Notes: generated by a model not told the origin, from the letters alone. A stretch of 64,000 nucleotides of DNA from an uncultured Jannaschia sp. (GCF_947494055.1 NZ_CANLTR010000006.1:124001-188000), one strand, 5' to 3'; shown: positions 1 through 8,935, counted from the stretch's first letter. Translations and numbers: made by a program.

Positions 1-800
1 CGCAGGCCATCGGCATGACCTGGCGGCAGCGGACGGTGCTCATGGGAATCGCGCGCAAGGGCCGCCGCATCACCGAACGGGTGCGCAGCACGAACGTGCG
101 GAGCGGCGACATCCTGCTGCTGCTCACGCCGACCGAACAGGTCGAGGAGGTGGTGGCCTGGCTTGGCGCGCTGCCGCTTGCCGACCGGGGTCTCGCGGTG
201 ACGGAGAACCGCAAGATCTGGCCGGCCGCCGCCCTTTTCCTCGCGGCCGTGATCGGCGCGAGCTTCGGCCTCGTCGATCTGACGGTGGCGCTCGGCGTGG
301 TCGTGCTGGGCTATGCACTCACGCGGATCGTGCCTCTGCACGAGCTCTACACCCATGTCGAGTGGCCGGTCGTCGTCCTCCTGGGCTCGATGATCCCGCT
401 CGGCGCGGCGCTCGAGGATGCGGGTGGGACCGAACTGATCGCTGGGTGGCTCAACGGCATCGCCACCGGGCAACCGGCCTGGGTCGCGCTTCTGCTGCTG
501 ATGATCGTCACAATGGTCCTGTCGGCGATCCTCAACAATACGGCCACCGCCATCGTCGCGGCACCCGTTGGCATCGAGATGGCCTACGCGCTCGACGTCG
601 ATCCCGACAGCTTCCTCATCGCCGTCGCGGTCGCGGCCTCCTGCGCGTTCCTCACGCCGATCGGGCACAAGAACAACACGCTGATCCTCGGGCCCGGCGG
701 CTATCGATTTGGCGATTACTGGCGGATGGGCCTGCCGCTGACGGTGCTGATCCTGGCCGTGGCGCTGCCGGCGACGCTGTTCTTCTGGCCATTGCGATAG
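1..800 (+). CDS. SLC13/DASS family transporter, C-terminal part (5' end outside window)
   Basis: This is the end of a membrane symporter of the divalent anion:sodium (SLC13/CitM-like) family. The frame is open from base 3, so the real start lies to the left of the window. The first ~60 visible residues look like an RCK_C (TrkA-C) regulatory domain. Several hydrophobic segments follow. The end carries SCAFLTPIGHKNN and GPGGYRF and finishes FFWPL, matching the complete homologue at 44235-46013 (SCAFSTPIGYQTN, GPGGYRF, LIWPL). That homologue places two RCK_C domains between two membrane halves, so about 320 N-terminal residues are probably missing here. The substrate cannot be read from the sequence. 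The gene is followed directly by a copy of a dispersed intergenic repeat (801-846). Confidence 0.88.
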   Translation, partial: QAIGMTWRQRTVLMGIARKGRRITERVRSTNVRSGDILLLLTPTEQVEEVVAWLGALPLADRGLAVTENRKIWPAAALFLAAVIGASFGLVDLTVALGVVVLGYALTRIVPLHELYTHVEWPVVVLLGSMIPLGAALEDAGGTELIAGWLNGIATGQPAWVALLLLMIVTMVLSAILNNTATAIVAAPVGIEMAYALDVDPDSFLIAVAVAASCAFLTPIGHKNNTLILGPGGYRFGDYWRMGLPLTVLILAVALPATLFFWPLR

Positions 801-846
801 GCCCAGGGGCGGCGCCTCCGGCGGGGATATTTGGAAAGCAAAGACG
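801..846 (+). repeat. dispersed intergenic repeat, copy A
   Basis: Begins right after the stop codon at 798-800. It contains a GC-rich part with GGCGCC and then the core GGATATTTGGAAAGCAAAGA (825-844). Closely related cores occur on the other strand at 26914-26933 and 16280-16299. The position after a stop codon suggests a role in transcription termination or RNA stability. Unlike the other two copies it lacks the clear CTGG-loop hairpin. Confidence 0.6.
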
Positions 847-902
847 GAGGCGGGCGGACGGACCGGCTTGCCCCTTCCCCGGCCTCGGCGCATGTACGCG
901 AC

Positions 903-1700
903 ATGGCCTTCCTTCGCTTCACCATCCTCGGCTGCGGATCCTCCGGCGGCGTGCCCCGGCTCGGCAATCACTGGGGCGATTGCGACCCGGACGATCCCCG
1001 CAACCGTCGGCGGCGCTGTTCCCTGCTGGTGGAGCGGATCGCGGATGCGGGGACGACGCGCGTGCTGATCGACACGTCGCCCGACATGCGCCAGCAACTT
1101 CTGGATGCGGGCGTGGGGACGCTCGACGGGGTCGTCTGGACGCACAGCCATGCCGACCACGTGCACGGGCTCGACGACCTGCGGATGATCGTCTTCAACC
1201 GGCGTCGCCTGCTCGACGTCTGGGCCGACGCCTATACCTTCGCGGCGTTGCGCATGCGTTTCGGCTACGCGTTCGAGACGCCGGACGGGTCGAGCTATCC
1301 GCCGATCCTCGCGCGGCACGAACTGGCCGGGCCGATCACGATCGACGGCGCGGGCGGGCCGGTCGCGATCACGCCGATTCCGGTCCAGCACGGGGATATC
1401 GAGGCGCTCGGGCTCAGGATCGGCGGCCTGTGCTACATGCCCGACGTCTCCGACATCCCCGGGACCGCGCTACCGGACCTGGCGGATCTCGACATCTGGA
1501 TGCTCGACGCGCTCCGGCGCAGCCCGCACCCGACGCATTTCAGCCTGGACGAGGCGCTCGACTGGTTCGCGCGCCTGCGGCCCGCCCGAGGAATCCTCAC
1601 GAACATGCATGTGGATCTCGACTGGGCCACGGTCGACGCGGAGACGCCCGACCATGTCACACCGGCGCATGACGGGATGGTGCTGGAACTGCCGTGCTAG
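903..1700 (+). CDS. MBL-fold metallo-hydrolase (PhnP-like)
   Basis: Predicted 265-aa cytoplasmic metal-dependent hydrolase of the metallo-beta-lactamase fold, closest in layout to PhnP-type phosphodiesterases. It opens with a beta strand and a glycine loop, ILGCGSSGGVPR, near residue 8. The metal motif THSHADHVHG lies near residue 80 and gives the HxHxDH ligands. A later PTHFSLDEAL segment and TNMHVDLDW near residue 240 probably supply further ligands. I chose the ATG at 903 because homology begins there; in-frame upstream codons fall in the intergenic repeat. The stop overlaps the GTG start of the next gene by 7 bases, so the two are probably translated together. The substrate is not known. 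Confidence 0.87.
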   Translation: MAFLRFTILGCGSSGGVPRLGNHWGDCDPDDPRNRRRRCSLLVERIADAGTTRVLIDTSPDMRQQLLDAGVGTLDGVVWTHSHADHVHGLDDLRMIVFNRRRLLDVWADAYTFAALRMRFGYAFETPDGSSYPPILARHELAGPITIDGAGGPVAITPIPVQHGDIEALGLRIGGLCYMPDVSDIPGTALPDLADLDIWMLDALRRSPHPTHFSLDEALDWFARLRPARGILTNMHVDLDWATVDAETPDHVTPAHDGMVLELPC

Positions 1701-2620
1701 ATGTCCTGACCGTCACGGTCCCCGTCTTCCTCATCATCGGTGCCGGATACCTTGCCGTCTGGCGCAAGACCTTCACGCAAGGCCAGGTCGACGGGCTGAT
1801 GGTCTTCACCCAGCATTTCGCCATCCCCTGCCTGCTGTTCCTGGCGATGGTCGATCTCGATCTCGCGGTCGTGTTCGACTGGCGGCTGCTCGCGGCCTAT
1901 TACACGGGCTCGCTGGTCAGCTTCGCCGCCGGGATCCTCGGCGCGATCCTGTGGCTGCGGCGCGGACGGGAAGACGCGGTGGCGATCGGGTTCGCGGCGA
2001 TGTTCGCCAACACCGTCCTGCTCGGCCTGCCCATCGCGGAGCGTGCCTTCGGCACCGACAGCCTCGCGGCGAACTATGCGATCATCGCGTTCCACGCAGC
2101 ATTCTGCTACTTCGTCGGCGTCACGGCGATGGAGGTCGTGCGCGGCGGCGGGGGCGGTCCGCTCGGCGCCGTGCGGGCGGTCGGCTGGTCGATGACGCAC
2201 AACCCGCTGATGATTGGCGTGGCGCTCGGCCTGGTCGTGAACCTGATCGGGCTGCCGCTCCCCGATCCCGCGCTCGAGGCGGTGCGCCTCGTCGCCCGGG
2301 CCGCCCTGCCCGCGGCGCTCTTCGGCCTCGGCGGCGTTCTCGTGCAATATCGGCCGGAGGGCGACGCGCGCGGCATCCTCCTCGTCTGCGGTATCGCCCT
2401 GATCCTCCATCCGGCATGGACCTATGGCGCCGGGCGCCTGCTTGGTCTCGAACAGGGTCCGTTCCGCGCGGCAGTGTTGACCGCGGCCATGGCGCCAGGC
2501 GTGAATTCCTACCTGTTCGCTGCCATGCAGGGCCGCGCGGTCCGCATCGCCGCCTCCTCCGTCCTGCTCGCGACGGCGGCGTCGGTTCTCACCGTGTCGG
2601 CCTGGCTTCTGGTGCTCTGA
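1694..2620 (+). CDS. AEC family transporter (auxin efflux carrier-like permease)
   Basis: A 308-aa inner-membrane protein of the auxin efflux carrier family. Bacterial members export or take up small organic acids such as malate or malonate. About ten hydrophobic helices are visible in two sets of five, starting VLTVTVPVFLIIGAGYL. The family asparagine/proline region appears as NPLMIGVALGL in the middle, and a final helix ends AWLLVL. The start is a GTG lying inside the previous gene's last codons (GTGCTAG). The length is usual for the family. A strong hairpin (2624-2659) follows the stop. The substrate is not predictable. Confidence 0.88.
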   Translation: MLDVLTVTVPVFLIIGAGYLAVWRKTFTQGQVDGLMVFTQHFAIPCLLFLAMVDLDLAVVFDWRLLAAYYTGSLVSFAAGILGAILWLRRGREDAVAIGFAAMFANTVLLGLPIAERAFGTDSLAANYAIIAFHAAFCYFVGVTAMEVVRGGGGGPLGAVRAVGWSMTHNPLMIGVALGLVVNLIGLPLPDPALEAVRLVARAALPAALFGLGGVLVQYRPEGDARGILLVCGIALILHPAWTYGAGRLLGLEQGPFRAAVLTAAMAPGVNSYLFAAMQGRAVRIAASSVLLATAASVLTVSAWLLVL

Positions 2621-2623
2621 GAC

Positions 2624-2659
2624 GACAGCGGCCCCGACGATCGCGCCGGGGCCGCTGTC
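2624..2659. terminator. bidirectional terminator-type hairpin
   Basis: Perfect 12-bp stem: GACAGCGGCCCC (2624-2635) pairs with GGGGCCGCTGTC (2648-2659) around a 12-base loop. It sits between convergent genes ending at 2620 (+) and 2685 (-), so it can serve both. There is no T tract on either side, as is common in high-GC alphaproteobacteria. Confidence 0.75.
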
Positions 2660-2684
2660 GAGCGTCGCGTCCGATGTTCTGGGA

Positions 2685-3539
2685 TCAGCCGTCGACGGCG
2701 GCAGGCCAGACCGGCGCACGCCGTTGGGCGAAGAAGTCCTTGTCGAGTTCCCAAGCCACGAAGAGGGGCACTTCCTCTCCATCGGTCGGCAGTTCGATCG
2801 AGTCCGGACGCTTCACCGGACGCATCGAGGCATGCAGGCCGCTGCAGAACGGCTGCCGGGCAATCCACTGGCGCATGTCCTCGCGCTTGCGGCTGGAATG
2901 GAACGGCCCCCAATCGGCTGCCACGCCCCGCATCCCGCGGGAGATGACGTCGTCGCGCGGGACGGTCACGTTCATGATCCGCACGGCGCACGCCATGTTG
3001 AGCGCGCCGTCCTTCAATGCTTCGCCGGACCGCGCCTTGCAGCCGTATCCGCGCGCGGTCGCCGGCAGGATCTGCACGAGGCCGTACCAAAGCCCGCCGC
3101 CGCCGACCGCCCGGGGCTGATACGTGCTCTCATGCTTGGACAGCGTGGAAAGAAGCCCGGCCCAGAACGACTTGCGGCCCCATTCGTCGGCCTCCGGATA
3201 GGCCGGGCACCACTCGCCGATGTCGCGCGGCACGGTATCGACGAGCCGGGTTCCCTGAGTGTCGAGCGCCTGCATCACGGCACGGGTCCAGCGGTCCGAG
3301 CCGTTCACGTGGTCCCAGCGAAGGTCGGGCAGATCGACCGTCGCGGGCCGCGGCGCGGGCCGTTCGGAGGCGCCGGGTGCAAGCGCGGGACCGGCCTGCG
3401 GCGCAAGCGCGGACATCGTGCTCGGCACCGTCGTCAGGATCCGTGGCGAGGCGGACTCCGCATACGCCAAGCCGGACAGGATAGGGCCGAAAGCGGCCAA
3501 CGCGCCCGCCATAAGCGCGCGTTTGAGACATCTCGTCAT
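2685..3539 (-). CDS. secreted lytic transglycosylase (SLT domain)
   Basis: A 284-aa exported murein-cleaving enzyme. Residues 1-27 form a signal peptide (MTRCLKRALMAG... ending AYA). A proline/alanine-rich linker runs to about residue 70. The SLT catalytic domain follows, with the general acid Glu about residue 137 in SKHESTYQP and the substrate-groove motif LWYGLVQILPATARGYGC (family GLMQI...A). I chose the ATG at 3539 because GGGGGAA precedes it by about five bases and the signal peptide starts there; an in-frame ATG at 3560 is the alternative. It would cut glycan strands in the periplasm for wall turnover. It is monocistronic and convergent with the AEC gene. Confidence 0.85.
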   Translation of the reverse strand: MTRCLKRALMAGALAAFGPILSGLAYAESASPRILTTVPSTMSALAPQAGPALAPGASERPAPRPATVDLPDLRWDHVNGSDRWTRAVMQALDTQGTRLVDTVPRDIGEWCPAYPEADEWGRKSFWAGLLSTLSKHESTYQPRAVGGGGLWYGLVQILPATARGYGCKARSGEALKDGALNMACAVRIMNVTVPRDDVISRGMRGVAADWGPFHSSRKREDMRQWIARQPFCSGLHASMRPVKRPDSIELPTDGEEVPLFVAWELDKDFFAQRRAPVWPAAVDG

Positions 3540-3552
3540 GAAGTTCCCCCGA

Positions 3553-3566
3553 ACATTCATCAATGT
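3553..3566. promoter_or_regulatory. small inverted repeat in leader of the transglycosylase gene
   Basis: ACATT-CATC-AATGT forms a perfect 5-bp inverted repeat 14 bases upstream of the start at 3539 (read on the minus strand). It could be an operator half-site pair or chance. The rest of the gap 3567-3808, between divergent genes, shows no recognisable promoter consensus. Confidence 0.25.
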
Positions 3567-3808
3567 ACGCCGCTCCGATTGTGAACCCGGTCGCGGCGGG
3601 CACCGCGATTCCACGCCGCCCCCGATATCCGAACTCCAGTGGCAGCCGGAACGGACACGGGCCGGATAGCATCGCCCCCCCGATGCGCAAACCTTCGCCC
3701 TCGGATCGCCCCGCGATCGGCAATCTCCCGCCAGCCGCGCGCCGCCTTGCCCCGCGCCCGGACCGGCCGTAAACCCGCAGGCGACCCGACCCGCCGACCG
3801 GAGGCCCC

Positions 3809-5323
3809 ATGCTCGACCTGACCCACGACGCGCCGAAACCCCGCGTGATCGCCGGCGAGACCGACGATTGGGAGCTGGTGATCGGGATGGAAGTTCACGC
3901 CCAGGTCGCGTCGAACGCCAAGCTGTTCTCGGGCGCCTCGACCCGCTTCGGGGCGGAGCCGAACGCGAACGTGGCCTTCGTCGATGCGGGCATGCCCGGG
4001 ATGCTTCCGGTCATCAACGAGTTCTGCGTGGCGCAGGCCGTGCGGACCGGCCTCGGCCTCAAGGCGGCGATCAACCTGCGCTCGGCCTTCGACCGGAAGA
4101 ACTACTTCTACCCGGACCTGCCGCAGGGCTACCAGATCAGCCAACTCTACCACCCGATCGTTGGCGAGGGCGAGGTGCTCGTGGAGATGGGCGACGGCAC
4201 GGCGCGCGTCGTCCGGATCGAGCGCATCCATCTCGAACAGGATGCGGGGAAGTCGATCCACGACATGGACCCGACGATGTCCTTCGTGGATCTGAACCGC
4301 ACCGGCGTCGCGCTGATGGAGATCGTCTCGCGTCCCGACATCCGCGGCCCGGAGGAAGCAGCCGCCTACGTCACGAAGCTGCGCCAGATCATGCGTTATC
4401 TGGGCACCTGCGACGGCAACATGCAGAACGGCAACCTACGGGCTGACGTCAACGTCTCGATCTGCCGCCCGGGCGCCTACGAGCGCTACCAGGAGACGCA
4501 GGATTTCGCCCATCTCGGCACGCGCTGCGAGATCAAGAACATGAACTCACTGCGCTTCATCCAGGCCGCGATCGAGGCGGAGGCGCGTCGCCAGATCGCT
4601 ATCGTGGAGGCCGGCGGAAAGGTCGTGCAGGAGACGCGGCTCTACGACGTGGAGCGGGGCGAGACGCGCTCGATGCGTTCCAAGGAAGAGGCGCATGACT
4701 ACCGCTACTTCCCCGATCCGGACCTGCTGCCGCTCGAGCTGGAGCAGGATTGGGTGGATGACATCGCCGCGGCCCTGCCCGAACTGCCGGACGCCAAGAA
4801 GGCCCGTTTCGTCGCGACGTTCGGTCTGTCGGACTACGATGCCGGCGTGCTGACGGCGGATACCGCCAACGCGGCCTTCTTCGAGGAGGTCGTCGCCGCA
4901 TCGGGCAACGGCAAGGCCTCCGCGAACTGGGTCATCAACGACCTGTTCGGACGGCTCAAGAAGGACGATGCCGGGATCGAGGCGAGCCCCGTGAGCCCCG
5001 CGCAGCTGGGCGGCATCATCGCGCTGATCGAGCGGGGCGACATCTCCGGCAAGATCGCCAAAGACCTGTTCGAGATCGTCTATACCGAAGGCGGCGACCC
5101 GGCCGAAATCGTCGAGGCGCGCGGGATGAAGCAGGTCACCGATACCGGCGCGATCGAGGTGGCGGTGGACGAGATCATCGCCGCCAATCCCGCCCAGGTC
5201 GAGAAGGCCCGCGCCAATCCGAAGCTCGCCGGCTGGTTCGTGGGTCAGGTGATGAAAGCCACCGGCGGCAAGGCGAACCCGAAGGCGGTCAACGAGATCG
5301 TGAGCGCGAAACTCGGGCTGTGA
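3809..5323 (+). CDS. gatB: Asp-tRNA(Asn)/Glu-tRNA(Gln) amidotransferase subunit B
   Basis: A 504-aa GatB, the kinase-transamidation subunit of GatCAB. The complex turns mischarged Glu-tRNA(Gln) and Asp-tRNA(Asn) into the correct species in the cytoplasm. The GatB signature is present: [44 protein letters not shown], and the ADVNVS / EIKNMNS region. The GatB/YqeY tail domain closes the protein ([16 protein letters not shown]). The length is normal. ATG follows GGAGG by four bases. Neither gatA nor gatC is adjacent, which is common in alphaproteobacteria. A perfect hairpin follows the stop. Confidence 0.97.
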   Translation: MLDLTHDAPKPRVIAGETDDWELVIGMEVHAQVASNAKLFSGASTRFGAEPNANVAFVDAGMPGMLPVINEFCVAQAVRTGLGLKAAINLRSAFDRKNYFYPDLPQGYQISQLYHPIVGEGEVLVEMGDGTARVVRIERIHLEQDAGKSIHDMDPTMSFVDLNRTGVALMEIVSRPDIRGPEEAAAYVTKLRQIMRYLGTCDGNMQNGNLRADVNVSICRPGAYERYQETQDFAHLGTRCEIKNMNSLRFIQAAIEAEARRQIAIVEAGGKVVQETRLYDVERGETRSMRSKEEAHDYRYFPDPDLLPLELEQDWVDDIAAALPELPDAKKARFVATFGLSDYDAGVLTADTANAAFFEEVVAASGNGKASANWVINDLFGRLKKDDAGIEASPVSPAQLGGIIALIERGDISGKIAKDLFEIVYTEGGDPAEIVEARGMKQVTDTGAIEVAVDEIIAANPAQVEKARANPKLAGWFVGQVMKATGGKANPKAVNEIVSAKLGL

Positions 5324-5330
5324 CGCCGAA

Positions 5331-5358
5331 GCGCTCGGCGCGGTGTCGCGCCGAGCGC
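5331..5358. terminator. bidirectional terminator hairpin after gatB
   Basis: GCGCTCGGCGCG (5331-5342) pairs perfectly with CGCGCCGAGCGC (5347-5358) around a GTGT loop. It lies between convergent gatB (stop 5323) and the porin gene (stop 5369). No T tract is present. Confidence 0.8.
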
Positions 5359-5368
5359 GTCCGGACGC

Positions 5369-6637
5369 TCAGTAGGCGAATTGGACGCGTGCCGTGACCG
5401 CGTGCGACTCGGTTCCGTCGATCGCCCCGGCCGTGCCCCGGGCGTAGGAATAGTCCGCCGTCAGCGTCAGCCGTTTCGTCATGTAGAGGTTCGCGACGGC
5501 CGAGAGGCCGTGCTGCCGCCCGCTCTCGTCGCCGAGATCGGTCAGGTCGAGGTAATCCGCGCGCAGCCCGACTTCGACCGCGCCGTATCCTCCGCCCCCG
5601 ATCGGGTCGATCGGGACGACGCGCCCGAACGTACCGCTCGACCGATCGTAGCCGCGCTTCTCGCCGGTCAGGAAGTAGGTCATGTAGAGGTATCCGCCGT
5701 GCGCCGTGCCGTCCTCGCGCGCGCCTTTCACGTTCGCTGCCGTCAGCTCGCCCTGGAACGACAGCGATCCGACGGAGCGGGCGACTTCGAGGTTCACACG
5801 GGTGAGGGCGTCCACCTCCGCGATGGTCGAGCTCGAGGCGAGTACGGACGCGGCGCCCGTCGGGATGGTCGCGTTCGTCCCGCCGGAGAACGACACGCCC
5901 CCGTCGATGTCCCGCCGGGTCGAGAGGCCGAGGCCCAGATGCAGCAAATCCGTCACCCGCTGCGTGCCGACGCCCTCGCGGGTGGCATCGCCGCCGCGGG
6001 TGATCTCCTCTTGCCTGTAGATCGGCGCCCAGGTGACGCGGCCGGTGATGGCCACGCCGCCGTCGCCCACGCCGTTGTTGACGTCGCCGCCGAACACGCC
6101 CGCCGAGATCGAATGATTGTCGCCGCCGTAGGACACCTTGATCCCCACCGTGTCGCCCGGGATCAGCGCCGCCGACTGCCCGCTGGTGGCGAAAGGCAGG
6201 AACCGGCTGCCCGACACATCCTGCAGGGAGAAGGGTTCGTCCTGCTGACCCACTTGGAGGGTCACCCGGTCGGTCGGCTGATAATTGACGAACGCGTACC
6301 GGTAGAAGAACGCGTTGTTCTCCGTGTCGAGGGCCAGCGTCCCTCCGAACGCGTCGTAGGCTCCGAAAAGATAAATCCGCGCGAGATTGATGCTCGACCC
6401 GAAGGCGCTCCGCCCGGGGTCTTGGTCGTAGTAACCACCGTCGAACTGCACGAACGGCGCTACCGTAATGTTCCGCTGCTGCGTTCCGAACTCGAGGACG
6501 CGCTCGTCGCTCGGGAAGAGCCCGGAATCGTTCTGCGCTGACTCCGCCAATGCCGGGGCCATGCCCGTGATCGACAAGATCACCGTCGAGGCCAGAAAGG
6601 CCGCTGCGACGCGCCCGGCAGGACATCTTTTCGTCAT
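5369..6637 (-). CDS. outer-membrane porin, OprO/OprP (phosphate-selective) type
   Basis: A 422-aa exported beta-barrel protein. The signal peptide spans residues 1-31 (ending ALA). The mature chain shows alternating hydrophobic/aromatic strands and glycine/aspartate turns. Near the start are APFVQFDGGYYDQDP and RIYLFGAYDAFGGTLALDTEN, followed by GQQDEPFSLQDVSGSRFLPF. These are typical of the Porin_O_P family. The chain ends in an aromatic residue (VQFAY), the usual barrel-insertion signal. The family name comes from phosphate-selective channels, but distant members are general or anion porins, so the substrate is open. The gene stands alone; a weak GGAAA-N17-CGTCG match lies upstream (6712-6738). 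Confidence 0.85.
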   Translation of the reverse strand: MTKRCPAGRVAAAFLASTVILSITGMAPALAESAQNDSGLFPSDERVLEFGTQQRNITVAPFVQFDGGYYDQDPGRSAFGSSINLARIYLFGAYDAFGGTLALDTENNAFFYRYAFVNYQPTDRVTLQVGQQDEPFSLQDVSGSRFLPFATSGQSAALIPGDTVGIKVSYGGDNHSISAGVFGGDVNNGVGDGGVAITGRVTWAPIYRQEEITRGGDATREGVGTQRVTDLLHLGLGLSTRRDIDGGVSFSGGTNATIPTGAASVLASSSTIAEVDALTRVNLEVARSVGSLSFQGELTAANVKGAREDGTAHGGYLYMTYFLTGEKRGYDRSSGTFGRVVPIDPIGGGGYGAVEVGLRADYLDLTDLGDESGRQHGLSAVANLYMTKRLTLTADYSYARGTAGAIDGTESHAVTARVQFAY

Positions 6638-6711
6638 CGTCGCATCCCCCGCTTCTCGATGCGCCCGGAGCCTCCGCAGATCACGTCCGTCGCTCGCGAC
6701 CTACATTCACA

Positions 6712-6738
6712 CGACGAAACGCGCCGCAAGACATTTCC
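6712..6738 (-). promoter_or_regulatory. possible ECF-type promoter before the porin gene
   Basis: Read on the minus strand: GGAAA (6734-6738), a 17-base spacer, then CGTCG (6712-6716). The leader to the start at 6637 would be about 70 bases. The match to the GGAAC/CGT class is imperfect. Confidence 0.25.
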
Positions 6739-6753
6739 GCAGCTCAACGACGG

Positions 6754-7014
6754 CTACGACGGCGCCGCGAGATTGAGGGACAATGCGTGGATCCGGGGCA
6801 TGACGTCGCCGAGTGCGGCATGGACCATGCGGTGACGCGCCAGCCGCGACTTGCCCGCGAACGCACCCGACGTCATTACGACATGCCAGTGGCTCTCGCC
6901 CGAGCCGTCGTCGCCCGCGTGGCCGCCGTGTTTCGCGCTCTCGTTGACGACCTCCAGCCGGTCGGGCGCGAACGCGTCGTTCAGCCGCGCCTCGATGATC
7001 GCCTGCATCTGCAT
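6754..7014 (-). CDS. bolA: BolA family protein
   Basis: An 86-aa cytoplasmic BolA protein. The family binds [2Fe-2S] clusters together with monothiol glutaredoxins and acts in iron sensing or cluster delivery; some members bind DNA. The sequence has the family order: N-terminal helix IEARLNDAF, then VVNESAKHGGH, then SHWHVVMTSGAFAGKSRLARHRMVHAAL, the conserved helix-turn-helix-like core with the invariant His. The start at 7014 is supported by AAGGA about seven bases upstream. It is divergent from the J-domain gene at 7092, a pairing seen in related bacteria. Confidence 0.93.
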   Translation of the reverse strand: MQMQAIIEARLNDAFAPDRLEVVNESAKHGGHAGDDGSGESHWHVVMTSGAFAGKSRLARHRMVHAALGDVMPRIHALSLNLAAPS

Positions 7015-7021
7015 GAATAAT

Positions 7022-7033
7022 CCTTTCGAAAGG
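7022..7033. promoter_or_regulatory. 12-bp palindrome covering the bolA ribosome binding site
   Basis: CCTTTCGAAAGG is a perfect 12-bp palindrome in the bolA/J-domain intergenic region. On the minus strand its right half supplies the AAGG of the bolA ribosome binding site. A regulator bound here, or an RNA hairpin, could affect bolA expression. No consensus is recognised. Confidence 0.3.
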
Positions 7034-7091
7034 TCTTCCCTCTGCCGGTGCTATGGCTAAACTCTGGTGCCTCTAGCCGGAAGGGGTGCAG

Positions 7092-7703
7092 ATGACTAAG
7101 AGTGACCCGTTCAACTTCGACTTGCGCGTATCCACGGCGAAGAAGCGCAATCCGCGTGGACGCCGGGGCATGTCGGGTGCGGTCGAAACCTCCACGCGCG
7201 AGTGCGACCACGCGGGCTGCACCGAGATGGGCAAGTTCCGCGCCCCGAAGAGCCGCGACTCGACGGATGATTACTACTGGTTCTGCAAGGACCATGTACG
7301 CGAATACAACGCGAAGTGGTCCTTCTTCGACGGCGCGACAGAGGCCGAGCTGCAACGGCAATCGGAGAAGGACGCCCAGACCCGCCCCTTCCGTAAGTCC
7401 GTCGAGGAGCGCGCTTGGGCGCGGCTTGGAATCGAGGACGCGCACCAGGTCCTGGGCGGCAACGCCACGCGCAATCCCGGCCGGGGCGTGGTCGGCCGCA
7501 AGCTGCCTCCCACCGAGCGCAAGGCGCTCGAGATCCTCGAGGCGAGAGATGACTGGGACAAGGCCGCCATCCGCAAGGCCTACAAGAGCCTTATCAAGGT
7601 GTTGCATCCCGACATGAATGGCGGCGATCGCAGCCAGGAGGAGCAGCTCTCCGAGGTGGTCTGGGCATGGGACCAACTCAAGGACAGCCGCAACTTCAAG
7701 TGA
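7092..7703 (+). CDS. J-domain protein with N-terminal Cys/His motif
   Basis: A 203-aa DnaJ-type co-chaperone that would stimulate Hsp70 ATPase. The J domain is at the C-terminal end (about residues 135-200), with the HPD tripeptide in KVLHPDMNGGD. Upstream is a possible zinc site: ECDHAGC about residue 40 and FCKDH about residue 65. The N-terminus NFDLRVSTAKKRNPRGRRG is basic. I chose ATG 7092 because GGAAGGGG lies five bases upstream; a GTG at 7086 is the alternative. The last 8 bases overlap the convergent DUF2235 gene. Neighbouring cobS/cobT suggest a shared, conserved locus, but a functional link is not proven. Confidence 0.87.
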   Translation: MTKSDPFNFDLRVSTAKKRNPRGRRGMSGAVETSTRECDHAGCTEMGKFRAPKSRDSTDDYYWFCKDHVREYNAKWSFFDGATEAELQRQSEKDAQTRPFRKSVEERAWARLGIEDAHQVLGGNATRNPGRGVVGRKLPPTERKALEILEARDDWDKAAIRKAYKSLIKVLHPDMNGGDRSQEEQLSEVVWAWDQLKDSRNFK

Positions 7704-8871
7704 CGTGCCCGCCGTCCCGCTCCGCCTTCCAGGCGCGCAGCTCCGCCTCGCGCGGGCCGAGGGGCGGCGGTCGGTAGGGCGGCGTACTCTCGAATTCGCA
7801 GGCCCAGCGGCGACGCGCCGCCTCGCTTACCGCCTCCCAAGTGGCAACCGGATCACGTGACCGGCCGAACCGGCGCATCGCCTCGGCGAAAAGGCCGCCA
7901 TTCGGCGGGTCGGAGCTTTGGAGATGGCCAAGCGGATCGCCCTCCTCGGCGACTTTCCGCCGGACCAGCGGATCGAAGCCGAGCCCGGCCGCCTCCGCCC
8001 CCGCCATGATCCAGTCGAGCGCCACGGCGCTCTGATGCGTGATCGGGCCGCCGCCGCCGATGGCGCCGTGGTCGCCGGGGAAGTATTCCTGCCGGTAGGG
8101 CCGCCCCTCGCGATCGGCGTTCAGCGCCTCCAGATTGTCCCAGAGCGTCGGGCGGAACGGCTTCCGACGCTCGTCAATGGCGACCGCGTGGCGGGCGGAT
8201 CGGACCATCGGGCCAAGCGCCGTGTTGTGGAACGCGTAGCGGCGATGCGTCACCGTGCCGGGGGTCAGCAAGCCGGGCACGCCGAGCGCGCCCACCGTGT
8301 CCCAGACGCCGAGATAGTCGATGTCGAAGGGGATGGCCTGATCGGCGCCGAACTCGGCGTAGACAGGCGCGTCGGCCGGATCGGTGATGATCCACGGCGA
8401 ATGCAGGGCGCGCCATTCGGCATTGCGCATCTGCCGCCGCGCCGCGCTCTCCTGCCGGCGCTCGGTGTAGCGGGCGACGGCCTCGGGGAGCCGGGCCAGG
8501 TCGGCCCGGGACAGAAGACCGGTGAAGCCGATGAATCCCACGAGCGACCGGGCGGTGAAGGCGCCGCGCGAGAAGCCGAAGACGTAGACCTCGTCGCCCG
8601 GCTCGTAGAGGAACACGAGGTGGCGGTAGGCTTCGACCACGTTGTCGAGCAGCCCGAGGCCCAGCATCCCGCCCAGCACCCGGTCGCTCGTCCGGGCAAG
8701 CCACGTGACGCCGCGACGCCCGGTGCCCACGCCCTCCACATAGACCGGAACCTGCGCCAGCCCGTCGTCCCCGCTAGGCGCGAGCGCCTGCGCGAGCCGG
8801 ACGACATTGGTCGGATGGGGATGTTCGGCGACGTTCCAGGTGCCGTCGCAGAGGATGACGATACGCTTCAT
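7696..8871 (-). CDS. DUF2235 domain alpha/beta-hydrolase-like protein
   Basis: A 391-aa protein of the DUF2235 family, which includes Tle1-type phospholipases but also many housekeeping members of unknown role. It begins with the family hallmark IVILCDGTWN (residues 4-13). A nucleophile elbow GFSRGAFTARSLVGF (GxSxG) follows near residue 100. The later DIDYLGVWDTVGALG and RKPFRPTLW segments are also typical. No signal peptide or membrane helix is seen. No vgrG, PAAR or immunity gene is nearby, so a secreted-toxin role is not supported. The 3' end overlaps the J-domain gene by 8 bases. Confidence 0.85.
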   Translation of the reverse strand: MKRIVILCDGTWNVAEHPHPTNVVRLAQALAPSGDDGLAQVPVYVEGVGTGRRGVTWLARTSDRVLGGMLGLGLLDNVVEAYRHLVFLYEPGDEVYVFGFSRGAFTARSLVGFIGFTGLLSRADLARLPEAVARYTERRQESAARRQMRNAEWRALHSPWIITDPADAPVYAEFGADQAIPFDIDYLGVWDTVGALGVPGLLTPGTVTHRRYAFHNTALGPMVRSARHAVAIDERRKPFRPTLWDNLEALNADREGRPYRQEYFPGDHGAIGGGGPITHQSAVALDWIMAGAEAAGLGFDPLVRRKVAEEGDPLGHLQSSDPPNGGLFAEAMRRFGRSRDPVATWEAVSEAARRRWACEFESTPPYRPPPLGPREAELRAWKAERDGGHVT

Positions 8872-8901
8872 GCGCGCGATCGTATCACGTTCCGACGCGA
8901 A

Positions 8902-8935
8902 ACGCCTCCGGATCCGAAAACGGACCCGAAGGCGT
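8902..8935. terminator. imperfect hairpin between DUF2235 and fasciclin genes
   Basis: ACGCCTCCGGATCCG and CGGACCCGAAGGCGT can pair over 15 positions, with two mismatch/wobble positions, around an AAAA loop. Together with 8980-9000 it probably ends fasciclin transcription on the minus strand before the DUF2235 gene. Confidence 0.45.

Noticed and set aside
7696-8871. DUF2235 protein as a type VI secretion effector
   Set aside because: No vgrG, PAAR, adaptor or immunity gene is nearby; many DUF2235 proteins stand alone.
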